In this document: positions 52,107 through 59,891 of the stretch, piece after piece
Layout of the letters: every line of letters starts with the position of its first letter
Position numbering within the stretch: position 1 is the first letter of the stretch
Assembly (NCBI RefSeq): GCF_037892425.1
Contig: NZ_JBBKTT010000001.1
Location: 2,356,001 to 2,420,000, forward strand
Direction: 5' to 3'
DNA length: 64,000 bases
Source of the DNA: Lacibacter sp. H375
GTDB taxonomy: Bacteria > Bacteroidota > Bacteroidia > Chitinophagales > Chitinophagaceae
Notes under the pieces: model-generated
Seen by the model: the letters and a program-made list of their open reading frames with translations, nothing else
The model's database searches: none
What the model was told of the DNA's origin: nothing
Program-made: the position numbers and the translations under genes

Positions 52107-53128
52107 CGTATATCAGTTAATGTGCTGCCGTTTGTTGTTACCTGCAATTTATGTTTCACTCCGCATTTCAACGCATAATTATTTTTCTGGTGTCCAACGG
52201 GAAAGTCGAAGCAAACAGGATATGTGCAATCAGGAATTTTTTCCATCACAATTTCGTACAGGTTTTTACCAAACTCTTCAGATGCATCTTCACTTGCTTT
52301 GATCTTAAAACCACCAACTATCAGTCCTGCTAAATGATCGAGCTTGTCGCTGCGTTTTAAATTCCAAAACATACGATCAATGCTGTAGAGGTATTCGCCT
52401 GTATCTTCCACAAACAATATCTTATTGGTTGTACGCAAGTCACTTTTGCTGCCTGCGAGTGATTCAAGTGTTTTTAAGTTGCCACCCACCAATATTCCTG
52501 TTGCCACACCCAGTCGGTTCTTTTCATGTGCGGGGGCTGTGTATTTCATCTCTACACCTTTTAATGCATCACGGATGGAAAGAATAGTTTCAACTTGTAT
52601 TGGTTCTGCTCTGCTCCAATCTTCAGGAAAGCTGTTGCACATTTTAGAATGAATGGATGCAATACCAAAGTTGCGGTTGAGATGGCTATGCAAAACAGTA
52701 ATATCGCTGAAACCGATCATCCACTTGGGATGAACTTTCATTTTTGAGAAATCAAGCTGGTCAACAATACGCACAAAGCCGTAACCACCTCGTGCGCAAA
52801 GAATGGCTTTCACAGTTGGGTCATCAATGAGTTGTTGAAAATCGGCTCTGCGTTCCTCGTCAGTACCGCCAAATGTGAAATCACGTTTGCCAATGCTGCT
52901 GCCGATCTTCACCTTCAATCCCCAGCTTTCAATTTGCTGAATGGCTGGTTGAATTTCCTTTTCGGTGATATATCCTGCCGGTGAAGTAATACCTATTGTG
53001 TCGCCGTCTTTTAAATAGGGAGGGTGATATGGCTCATCGGCCCATTTTTCTTCAGTATTTACATGCAGTCCATCTGTGAACAAAAGACCTGCCGGCAAAA
53101 TTGACTGTAAGAAATGCTTACGCTTCAT
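52103..53128 (-). CDS. LD-carboxypeptidase (peptidase S66) with signal-like N-terminus
   Basis: The 341-residue paralogue has an added N-terminal segment (MKRKHFLQSILPAGLLFTDGL) that reads like a signal peptide or Tat-like leader, though without twin arginines. The peptidase domain follows from about 36. Triad regions are MIGFSDITVLH, FVEDTGEYLYSIDRM and FPVGHQKNNYALKCG. Together with the downstream copy it gives one possibly exported and one cytoplasmic enzyme for peptidoglycan recycling. The genes overlap by four bases, and the divergent membrane enzyme begins 95 bases away. Confidence 0.92.
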   Translation of the reverse strand: MKRKHFLQSILPAGLLFTDGLHVNTEEKWADEPYHPPYLKDGDTIGITSPAGYITEKEIQPAIQQIESWGLKVKIGSSIGKRDFTFGGTDEERRADFQQLIDDPTVKAILCARGGYGFVRIVDQLDFSKMKVHPKWMIGFSDITVLHSHLNRNFGIASIHSKMCNSFPEDWSRAEPIQVETILSIRDALKGVEMKYTAPAHEKNRLGVATGILVGGNLKTLESLAGSKSDLRTTNKILFVEDTGEYLYSIDRMFWNLKRSDKLDHLAGLIVGGFKIKASEDASEEFGKNLYEIVMEKIPDCTYPVCFDFPVGHQKNNYALKCGVKHKLQVTTNGSTLTDIR

Positions 53129-53173
53129 AGGTTCAAATTATTTAAAAAAAGCCAAACGGCGTTTCCTTTAGTC

Positions 53174-53203
53174 TTGAGTGTCTCGATTTTAATGGCATCT
53201 TTG
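53174..53203 (+). promoter_or_regulatory. Promoter of the LTA-synthase-like gene
   Basis: TTG at 53174-53176, 19 bases, then CATCTTTG at 53196-53203. The box differs from TAnnTTTG at one base. The transcript would start about 15 bases before the ATG at 53224. Confidence 0.6.
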
Positions 53204-53223
53204 CACGAGGTATTGCTTAAGTT

Positions 53224-55080
53224 ATGCGGAAACTATTTTACTCTTTTTTATTTTTTGTCGGTTTTTGGATATTGTATTTTTCTCTCTGCAGATTGGTCTT
53301 TATCCTTTTCTTCATGTCAAAAGTGCGGGATGGCGATGGGGCAGAAGTCTTGAAATCGTTCCTATTTGGGTTACCGATGGATATTGCCACCACAGCTTAT
53401 ATTGCCACATTACCAATGTTGGCCTGGGCTTTTTTGTTTTTCGCAGGAAAAGTACCGGTTCGCTCAAATTTATACCGCTGGTATATGATTGTCATGATCG
53501 TGTTGATCGGGTTTCTTACCATAGTTGATGTTAACACCTACCGTGAATGGGGGACAAAACTGAATTACCGTGCTTTCCAGGTATTTTTTACAACCCCATC
53601 GCTTGCGCTGGCCAGCTCAATGATTCCACCGGTTTTCATTTCGTTGATCGTTGGTGTGGTACTGATCGTTATTGGTTTGCTTTTCTATTTTCGATCAAAA
53701 CCCGTTGTGCAAATCCACGAATATCCTCACATGGTTAAACGCATCGGTATTGTATTTGCCATATTTGCTCTTTACGTAGTTGCATTACGTGGTGGTATTT
53801 CTACATCGCCTTTGTCCATTTCATCAGCTTATTATTCAAACAATCAATCGCTGAATCATGCAGCAGTTAATACCGAATGGAACTTAGTGAGAGATATCAT
53901 CGATCATCAATCTGCCACCAACAATCCATATATGTTTATGGATATGAAAGAAGCAAACGCTGTGTGCGATAGTTTGCTTACCACAAAAGATTCAACCGTA
54001 CTCTTCTTAGATACAAGCAAACCGAACGTTGTTTTAATTATCCTTGAAAGTTTTACAGCTGACCTGATGGCATCTCTTGATGGTGAAAAAAATGTAACAC
54101 CATTTCTCGATAGCCTAGCTGCAAAGAACTTATTGTTTACAAATGTTTATGCATCTGGTTCACGTACCGATATTGGTTTCTTAACCATTCATAGCGGATT
54201 TCCTTCGCAGGCTATCAGCAGTCTGTTGACAATTCCTGAAAAAGCGAAGAAGATGCCTTCTATTTCTTCTTCCTTTTATCAAAATGGTTATCATACTTCC
54301 TTTTACTATGGAGGTGAATCTGATTTCTATAATTTCCGTTCTTTCATTTTAAACAAAGACTATAAGCGACTTGTCGACATTCGTGATTTTGGAAAGAAAG
54401 ATATTAATTCAAAATGGGGTGCACATGATGATGTGGTGTTGAAGCGCTTACTCAACGATTTGAAACAAGAACCGCAGCCATTCTTTTCAACTGTGTTAAC
54501 ATTGAGCAATCATGAACCATTTGAGATACCGGTTAAAGCCCGGTTCCCGGGTAATGATATAACGGATAAATTCAGAAGTACGGCTTATTACACCGATCAG
54601 AGTTTAAAAGAATTTTTTACTGCAGCTTCAAAAGAAAATTGGTATAAGAACACACTGTTTGTCTTGGTAGCTGACCATGGCCATAGGTTGCCAACCAACA
54701 AACACGAAATTTATATGGCCAGACGTTCGCAGGTTCCATTGTTGTTTGCAGGTGATGTACTGAAACAGGAGTATAAAGGCAAAAGAATAAATGTGTTAGG
54801 CTCACAAGGCGATATTCCTGCTACATTACTTGCTCAAATGGGATTAGATCATAAAACATTTTACTGGAGTAAGAATTTAATGAATCCCAATATCAGGCAG
54901 TTTGCGTTTAATTCGTTTGACAATGGTTTTCTCTGGATTGAGAAAGATGGGCAGGTTGCATTTGATAATAACAACCGGAAAGTGATCAATAGGGAGGCAG
55001 CGCCTGCATCAGAAAAGTTGATGGTGAGAAGAGGCCAGGCTGTTTTGCAGAAAGTATACCAGGAGTTTATCTCTTATTAA
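53224..55080 (+). CDS. LTA-synthase-like membrane sulfatase-fold enzyme
   Basis: The 618-residue protein has about five membrane helices (about 5-27, 48-70, 81-99, 130-155, 174-190) and a large extracytoplasmic alkaline-phosphatase/sulfatase-superfamily domain (about 255-540). Recognisable motifs: PNVVLIILESFTADLMASLDG, ASGSRTDIGFLTIHSGFPSQ (catalytic threonine in SGSRT), NKDYKRLVDIRDF and LFVLVADHGHRLP (metal-binding DHGH). Bacteroidota have no classical lipoteichoic acid, so the enzyme probably transfers phosphoglycerol or phosphoethanolamine to a lipid or glycan. That is inference. It is a single gene with its own promoter. Confidence 0.92.
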   Translation: MRKLFYSFLFFVGFWILYFSLCRLVFILFFMSKVRDGDGAEVLKSFLFGLPMDIATTAYIATLPMLAWAFLFFAGKVPVRSNLYRWYMIVMIVLIGFLTIVDVNTYREWGTKLNYRAFQVFFTTPSLALASSMIPPVFISLIVGVVLIVIGLLFYFRSKPVVQIHEYPHMVKRIGIVFAIFALYVVALRGGISTSPLSISSAYYSNNQSLNHAAVNTEWNLVRDIIDHQSATNNPYMFMDMKEANAVCDSLLTTKDSTVLFLDTSKPNVVLIILESFTADLMASLDGEKNVTPFLDSLAAKNLLFTNVYASGSRTDIGFLTIHSGFPSQAISSLLTIPEKAKKMPSISSSFYQNGYHTSFYYGGESDFYNFRSFILNKDYKRLVDIRDFGKKDINSKWGAHDDVVLKRLLNDLKQEPQPFFSTVLTLSNHEPFEIPVKARFPGNDITDKFRSTAYYTDQSLKEFFTAASKENWYKNTLFVLVADHGHRLPTNKHEIYMARRSQVPLLFAGDVLKQEYKGKRINVLGSQGDIPATLLAQMGLDHKTFYWSKNLMNPNIRQFAFNSFDNGFLWIEKDGQVAFDNNNRKVINREAAPASEKLMVRRGQAVLQKVYQEFISY

Positions 55081-55168
55081 GATAGTTGATGCTTCCGAAC
55101 CGGTTCTATTAAAATAAGAAATACCTGAAGACAGAAAGGTTATAAATTCATAGTGTAAAAATTATACC

Positions 55169-55951
55169 ATGCGTTTATTGCTTGTGTTCATTGCGTTCCT
55201 GTTTGCCGGAATAGTTTCTGCACAAACTCCTGTTTTCGAAAAGAAACAATACAATTATGCCGAAGGGAAAGTGCTTCCTTATCGGATACTTTATCCCGAT
55301 AATTATGATAAGGCAAAAAAGTATCCGCTTGTTTTGTTTCTGCATGGTGCTGGAGAAAGAGGCGACGATAACGAAAAGCAATTAGTACATGGTTCGAAGC
55401 TGTTTCTTGATGCGGTCAACAGGAAGAAGTTTCCTGCAATTGTCATCTTCCCGCAGTGTCCCCTCAATTCATTCTGGGCAGTCAGAAAAGTTGACACGAC
55501 TGTAAAACCACGAGCAATATTGTTTGATTACAAAGGAGAAGCCAATTGGCCACTTATTGCTGCGAATGAATTAGTGCAAAAAGTAACTAGTGAAGAAGCA
55601 GTTGACCGGAAACGTATTTACGTTGCAGGTTTATCAATGGGTGGTATGGGCACCTTTGAAACTGTTTATCGTTATCCCAAATTATATGCTGCAGCATTAC
55701 CCATTTGTGGAGGTGCGGATCTGGATAGTTATAGTAACTGGACAGGCAAAACTCCTTTCTGGATATTTCATGGCGATGCCGATCCTGTTGTGAATGTAAA
55801 GTTATCGAGAGATGCAAATGAAAAACTCAAATCGATCAAAGCAAAAGTGAAATACACAGAATACCCCGGAGTGAATCATGACAGTTGGGATAATGCATTT
55901 GCGGAACCAACTTTTCTGAAATGGATGTTTCAGCAAAAACGTAAAAAATGA
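55169..55951 (+). CDS. Exported alpha/beta-hydrolase esterase
   Basis: This is a 260-residue protein with signal peptide 1-18 (VSAQ). Catalytic elements: HGAGERGDDNEKQLVHG (oxyanion region), nucleophile GLSMGGMGTF, acid in FHGDADPVVNV, histidine in GVNHDSWDNAF. It is related to the phospholipase/carboxylesterase and prolyl-oligopeptidase-like esterases that act on acetylated or feruloylated polysaccharides. Its location, between the LTA-like gene and metG, offers no further clue. A hairpin follows at 55969-55996. Confidence 0.9.
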   Translation: MRLLLVFIAFLFAGIVSAQTPVFEKKQYNYAEGKVLPYRILYPDNYDKAKKYPLVLFLHGAGERGDDNEKQLVHGSKLFLDAVNRKKFPAIVIFPQCPLNSFWAVRKVDTTVKPRAILFDYKGEANWPLIAANELVQKVTSEEAVDRKRIYVAGLSMGGMGTFETVYRYPKLYAAALPICGGADLDSYSNWTGKTPFWIFHGDADPVVNVKLSRDANEKLKSIKAKVKYTEYPGVNHDSWDNAFAEPTFLKWMFQQKRKK

Positions 55952-55968
55952 TTGATTTCATCTCATAA

Positions 55969-55996
55969 GCGAAGCCAACCCTTGGGTTGGCTTCGC
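55969..55996 (+). terminator. Strong hairpin after the esterase gene
   Basis: GCGAAGCCAACCC (55969-55981) and GGGTTGGCTTCGC (55984-55996) are exact inverses with a two-base centre. The T-tract is weak (CGTTT). It probably terminates the esterase transcript. Confidence 0.75.
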
Positions 55997-56008
55997 CGTT
56001 TCAACATG

Positions 56009-56040
56009 TTTGGGTAATGAGGCTGTTTATGGTACTTTTG
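56009..56040 (+). promoter_or_regulatory. Promoter of metG
   Basis: TTTG (56009-56012), 20 bases, then TACTTTTG (56033-56040). This is an exact match to the TTTG / TAnnTTTG pair of Bacteroidota. It gives a leader of about 80 bases to the ATG at 56125. Confidence 0.75.
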
Positions 56041-56124
56041 CAATCCCCTGCTGCATAGAATTGCTATCTGCACAAGAGTGCGACGCAACAGGCGATGAAC
56101 AGAATGACTAAAGACGATTACAAA

Positions 56125-58239
56125 ATGAGTTTACCGAAAAGATATTTAATTACAAGTGCGCTTCCTTATGCAAATGGGTTAAAGCATGTGGGCCATTTGG
56201 CCGGTGCCTATATTCCGGCAGATATTTATGCCCGTTACCTGCGTGCGCAGAAAAGAGATGTGGTGTTTGTTTGCGGAAGTGATGAACATGGAACTGCCAT
56301 TCCCATCCAGGCAACAAAGGAACGAACTACGCCGAGAGCAATTATCGATAAGTATCACGAAGCAATGAAGCAGGATTTTGAAGACCTGAACATGAGCTTT
56401 GATATTTATCACCGCACCAGCGAGCCCATTCATCATGAAACAGCGCAGGAGTTTTTTACTTACCTGCACGAACGTGGTGAACTGGAAACAAAAGAAACCG
56501 AACAGTATTTTGATGAAGAGGCAAAAACTTTCTTAGCTGATCGTTATATAAAAGGTACCTGCCCTAACTGCGGCAGCAACCGTGCATTTGGTGATCAGTG
56601 TGAAAACTGCGGACGTACATTAAGTCCGGATGAATTGATCAACCCCGTTAGCACACTCAGCGGTAAAGCGCCCATCAAAAAGAAAACATCACATTGGTAT
56701 TTGCCATTAGGCAAACACGAGGAGTTTTTGCGTGAATGGATCTTAAAAGAACACAAAGATGATTGGCGTGCAACGGTAGTAGGCCAGTGTAAAAGCTGGA
56801 TCGAAGGTGGTTTGCAATCAAGAGCTGTTACGAGAGATCTTGGTTGGGGAATTAAAGTGCCGTTGAAAGATGCGGAAGGAAAAGTGTTGTATGTGTGGTT
56901 TGATGCACCCATTGGTTATGTAAGTGCAACCAAACAATGGGCGCTTGATAATAACAAGCAATGGGAGCCTTATTGGTACGATCAAGACACAAAGCTTGTG
57001 CATTTCATCGGGAAAGATAATATCGTTTTCCATTGTATCATTTTCCCGATCATGTTGAAGTTGCATGGAAATATTCTGCCAACAAATGTTCCTGCCAACG
57101 AGTTTTTAAATCTTGAAGGCGATAAAATGAGTACCAGCCGCAACTGGAAACTCGATATGCGTGATTACATCAACGATTTCGTGAAGAAAGAAAATGGTGG
57201 TGGACAGGCCGTTGATATGCTGCGTTATTATTTAACTCAGATAGCTCCAGAAACAAAAGACAGTGAGTTTATGTGGAAGGGTTTCCAGGATGCTGTGAAC
57301 AGTGAACTTGGAAACATCTTCGGCAATTTTGTGAACCGTACATGGGTGTTGATGCATAAACTCTGTGGCGGTAAAGTGCCGAAGCTTCACGAAGATGTGT
57401 TGGTTGAAGAAGACAAATGGATCATCAGTGAAATTGAAAATGCAAAATCGAAAGTTGAAAATCTGTTGGAGGAATATAAATTCCGTGAAGCGTTGTTTGA
57501 AGTGATCGATCTCAGCCGCAAAGGCAATCAATACATGCAGAAGAAAGAACCGTGGATCGTCGCAAAGAAGCTGGCAGGAGATCCTGAAGCGCAAAAGAGC
57601 ATTGATAATACTATGCACTTGTGTTTACAGTTAAGTGCAAATCTTGCCATCCTCATCAATCCATTCTTGCCAAACACAGCTAAAAAAATGTTGGGTATGA
57701 TGAAAGTGGTGGAGAAAATGCTTGATTGGGAAAATGCTGGCAAATTAAAATTGCTGAGTGTTGGTTATACCATGCGTGCACCTGAATTGCTGTTCAGGAA
57801 AATTGAGGACGACGAGATCAAGTATCAAATAGAAAAATTAAAATCAGGACTTGTAAAACCAGAAACAACTACAAAAGTGGACGACATAAAAGCTGAAACC
57901 GCCAATCTGAAACCTGAAATTCAATTCGATGATTTCGCTAAGATCGATCTGAAGGTAGGAACGATTGTAACTGCTGAAAAAGTAGAAAAGGCTGACAAGC
58001 TGTTGAAGCTTTCTGTTGATCTTGGTTTTGAAACCAGAACTATCGTAAGCGGTATTGCATTGCATTTTGCGCCGGAAGATATTGTTGGGAAACAAGTGGT
58101 GGTTGTGGCCAATCTTGCCCCACGTAAAATGCGTGGTATTGAAAGCAACGGTATGATACTGATGGCAGAAGATAATGAAGGGAAACTGCATTTTGTAAAA
58201 CCGGAAGCGGTGATCAATCCGGGTGCAGGCGTGAGTTAA
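56125..58239 (+). CDS. metG: Methionyl-tRNA synthetase
   Basis: From the ATG at 56125 the enzyme has 704 residues; an in-frame ATG at 56095 would add ten non-conserved residues. Motifs: HIGH-type HVGHLAGAY near 19-27, a zinc-binding set CPNCGSNRAFGDQCENCG (about 146-163), the KMSKS-type GDKMSTSRNWKL (about 333), an anticodon-binding helical domain, and a C-terminal tRNA-binding OB-fold (about 595-704: FAKIDLKVGTIVTAEKVEKADKLL). It charges tRNA-Met. Length and layout are those of the two-domain bacterial MetG. Confidence 0.97.
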   Translation: MSLPKRYLITSALPYANGLKHVGHLAGAYIPADIYARYLRAQKRDVVFVCGSDEHGTAIPIQATKERTTPRAIIDKYHEAMKQDFEDLNMSFDIYHRTSEPIHHETAQEFFTYLHERGELETKETEQYFDEEAKTFLADRYIKGTCPNCGSNRAFGDQCENCGRTLSPDELINPVSTLSGKAPIKKKTSHWYLPLGKHEEFLREWILKEHKDDWRATVVGQCKSWIEGGLQSRAVTRDLGWGIKVPLKDAEGKVLYVWFDAPIGYVSATKQWALDNNKQWEPYWYDQDTKLVHFIGKDNIVFHCIIFPIMLKLHGNILPTNVPANEFLNLEGDKMSTSRNWKLDMRDYINDFVKKENGGGQAVDMLRYYLTQIAPETKDSEFMWKGFQDAVNSELGNIFGNFVNRTWVLMHKLCGGKVPKLHEDVLVEEDKWIISEIENAKSKVENLLEEYKFREALFEVIDLSRKGNQYMQKKEPWIVAKKLAGDPEAQKSIDNTMHLCLQLSANLAILINPFLPNTAKKMLGMMKVVEKMLDWENAGKLKLLSVGYTMRAPELLFRKIEDDEIKYQIEKLKSGLVKPETTTKVDDIKAETANLKPEIQFDDFAKIDLKVGTIVTAEKVEKADKLLKLSVDLGFETRTIVSGIALHFAPEDIVGKQVVVVANLAPRKMRGIESNGMILMAEDNEGKLHFVKPEAVINPGAGVS

Positions 58240-58254
58240 GTTTGATTAATTCAA

Positions 58255-58304
58255 AAAAAAGTTCCATTATTGTTACCGATTAGAAAAAGGTGCTGAACTT
58301 TTTT
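58255..58304 (+). terminator. Possible terminator after metG
   Basis: AAAAAAGTTC (58255-58264) and GAACTTTTTT (58295-58304) are inverse with a 30-base loop. It follows metG by 16 bases. The long loop makes it a weak terminator. Confidence 0.4.
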
Positions 58305-58382
58305 GGTTTAATAATCGTTTAGTTGTGCACATGCATCATCATTGTTTAGTCCTTTTTTAAATCTGTTAAACAACAACATTCT

Positions 58383-58934
58383 TTGTTCACTGCCGCTACA
58401 TACAATGAAACAGATCTGGTAGCCCGTTTAAACAACGGTGATCAGCAGGCAATGTCCGAACTCTATGATCGTTTTTCTGGTGCCATACTCGGTGTCATCA
58501 TGAAAATCATCACAGATCAGGCTACTGCAGAGGACGTATTGCAGGAAACCATGTTGAAGATCTGGAACAATATCGGCAGCTTCGATACATCAAAAGGCAG
58601 GCTCTTCACGTGGATGATCAATATTGCACGTAATCAGTCCATTGATAAAACACGCTCCAAAAACTTTAAGAACAGTTCGCAAAACTCTTCGTTAGAAGAT
58701 TCCGTATATGTTAGCGAAACCGTTCCTTCAGCAGGAGCAAGTATTGATACAATGGATGTTCAAAACTGGCTATTACATCTGCCCGAAGAAAACCGACAGT
58801 TAATGCGTTTGGCTTATTTCATGGGTTATACCCAGGAAGAAATAAGCAAAGAATTAAATATGCCGTTGGGGACAGTCAAAACCAAAATCAGGAATAGTTT
58901 AATTGTATTACGTAAAAAACTAAATGTAACCTGA
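58383..58934 (+). CDS. ECF sigma factor
   Basis: The 183-residue protein has region 2 (about 25-95: AMSELYDRFSGAILGV, EDVLQETMLKIWNNI, TWMINIARNQSIDKTR) and region 4 (about 125-180: LPEENRQLMRLAYFMGYTQEEISKELNMPLGTVKTKIRNSLIVLRKKL). It starts with TTG at 58383, since no in-frame ATG precedes region 2. The following gene is its anti-sigma factor, one base away. The signal it answers to is unknown; the closest group known to me is the SigK/RskA-like ECF set. Confidence 0.92.
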   Translation: MFTAATYNETDLVARLNNGDQQAMSELYDRFSGAILGVIMKIITDQATAEDVLQETMLKIWNNIGSFDTSKGRLFTWMINIARNQSIDKTRSKNFKNSSQNSSLEDSVYVSETVPSAGASIDTMDVQNWLLHLPEENRQLMRLAYFMGYTQEEISKELNMPLGTVKTKIRNSLIVLRKKLNVT

Positions 58935-58935
58935 C

Positions 58936-59772
58936 GTGGATTTAAGTTGTATCATACAATCCGGTGACCTGGAACTTTATGTTCTTGGTATGCTTCCTCC
59001 CGAAGAGGCGAGCAAAGTGGAAACACTTGCCCAATTGTTCCCCGAAATTCAGCAAGAACTTGATGCTATCGCTTCAACTTTTGAAGCAGGCGCTATGCAA
59101 ATGGCCGTTACCCCATCTTCTTCTGTTAAAGACAAATTAATGGCTTCACTTCCTGCAAAAACAGGAGCTGTTGCTGCACCTGAAGCAAATGGTTCGCCTG
59201 CCAAAGTGGTAGAGATGAAACCTGTTGCCGAACAAAAATCATCTTTCAGCAAGTTGGCAATTGCCGCTTCATGGGGTTTGTTCCTGCTGGCCGGTGCGTT
59301 TGCTCTGTATTTGTATAATGGTAACCAGCAATTGAAAAGCGATGTGGCTACGTTGCAACAAAACGCAACCACTTCTGAACAACAGGTTGCTGAACTCAAT
59401 AAGAAAGTTTCTTCTTACGAATTATACCGCCGTTTAAAATCTGATCCTTCGTTGACTTCTGTAGCATTGGCTTCAGTGAAGCCAGATGTAAAACAGCAGG
59501 CCGAAGTATTCTGGAATAAAACAACCGGAGAGTTATTTATTGATCCTTCTTCGTTACCACCTGCCCCAAAAGGTAAACAGTACCAGCTTTGGTTCCTTAT
59601 TGATGGACAACCAACCGATGCCGGTATGATCAGTTTAACTGATGTGGCTTCTATTCAAAAAATGAAGCAAGCAAAGCCCGGTGCACAGATGTTCGCCATT
59701 ACGCTTGAAGACGAAGGTGGTAAACCTACTCCTGATTTAAATGCTTTGGTTGTAGCCGGAAAAGTGAGCTGA
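58936..59772 (+). CDS. Anti-sigma factor, RskA type
   Basis: The 278-residue protein starts with GTG, one base after the sigma factor stop. The N-terminal cytoplasmic anti-sigma part (about 1-75: QSGDLELYVLGMLPPEEASKVETL) has the Q-SGDLE-YVLG pattern of Bacteroidota RskA-like proteins. A single membrane helix lies at about 110-130 (FSKLAIAASWGLFLLAGAFALYLY), then a coiled coil. The periplasmic domain (about 185-278: YQLWFLIDGQPTDAGMISL) is the anti-sigma-K C-terminal domain. It would hold the sigma factor at the membrane until a periplasmic cue triggers release. Confidence 0.9.
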   Translation: MDLSCIIQSGDLELYVLGMLPPEEASKVETLAQLFPEIQQELDAIASTFEAGAMQMAVTPSSSVKDKLMASLPAKTGAVAAPEANGSPAKVVEMKPVAEQKSSFSKLAIAASWGLFLLAGAFALYLYNGNQQLKSDVATLQQNATTSEQQVAELNKKVSSYELYRRLKSDPSLTSVALASVKPDVKQQAEVFWNKTTGELFIDPSSLPPAPKGKQYQLWFLIDGQPTDAGMISLTDVASIQKMKQAKPGAQMFAITLEDEGGKPTPDLNALVVAGKVS

Positions 59773-59815
59773 TCTTTCCCTTCAAAAATTTAGCTGTTAA
59801 TTTCATTTCAAGTCT

Positions 59816-59845
59816 TTTGTGAAATAGCTTTTAATGCTATCTTCG
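59816..59845 (+). promoter_or_regulatory. Promoter of the fadN-like gene
   Basis: TTTG (59816-59819), 18 bases, then TATCTTCG (59838-59845). It differs from TAnnTTTG at one position and lies about 47 bases before the ATG at 59892. Confidence 0.5.
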
Positions 59846-59891
59846 ATGTAAATAGTTGCATAGCTAACTAATTTTCTAAAGCTTGAGACAT

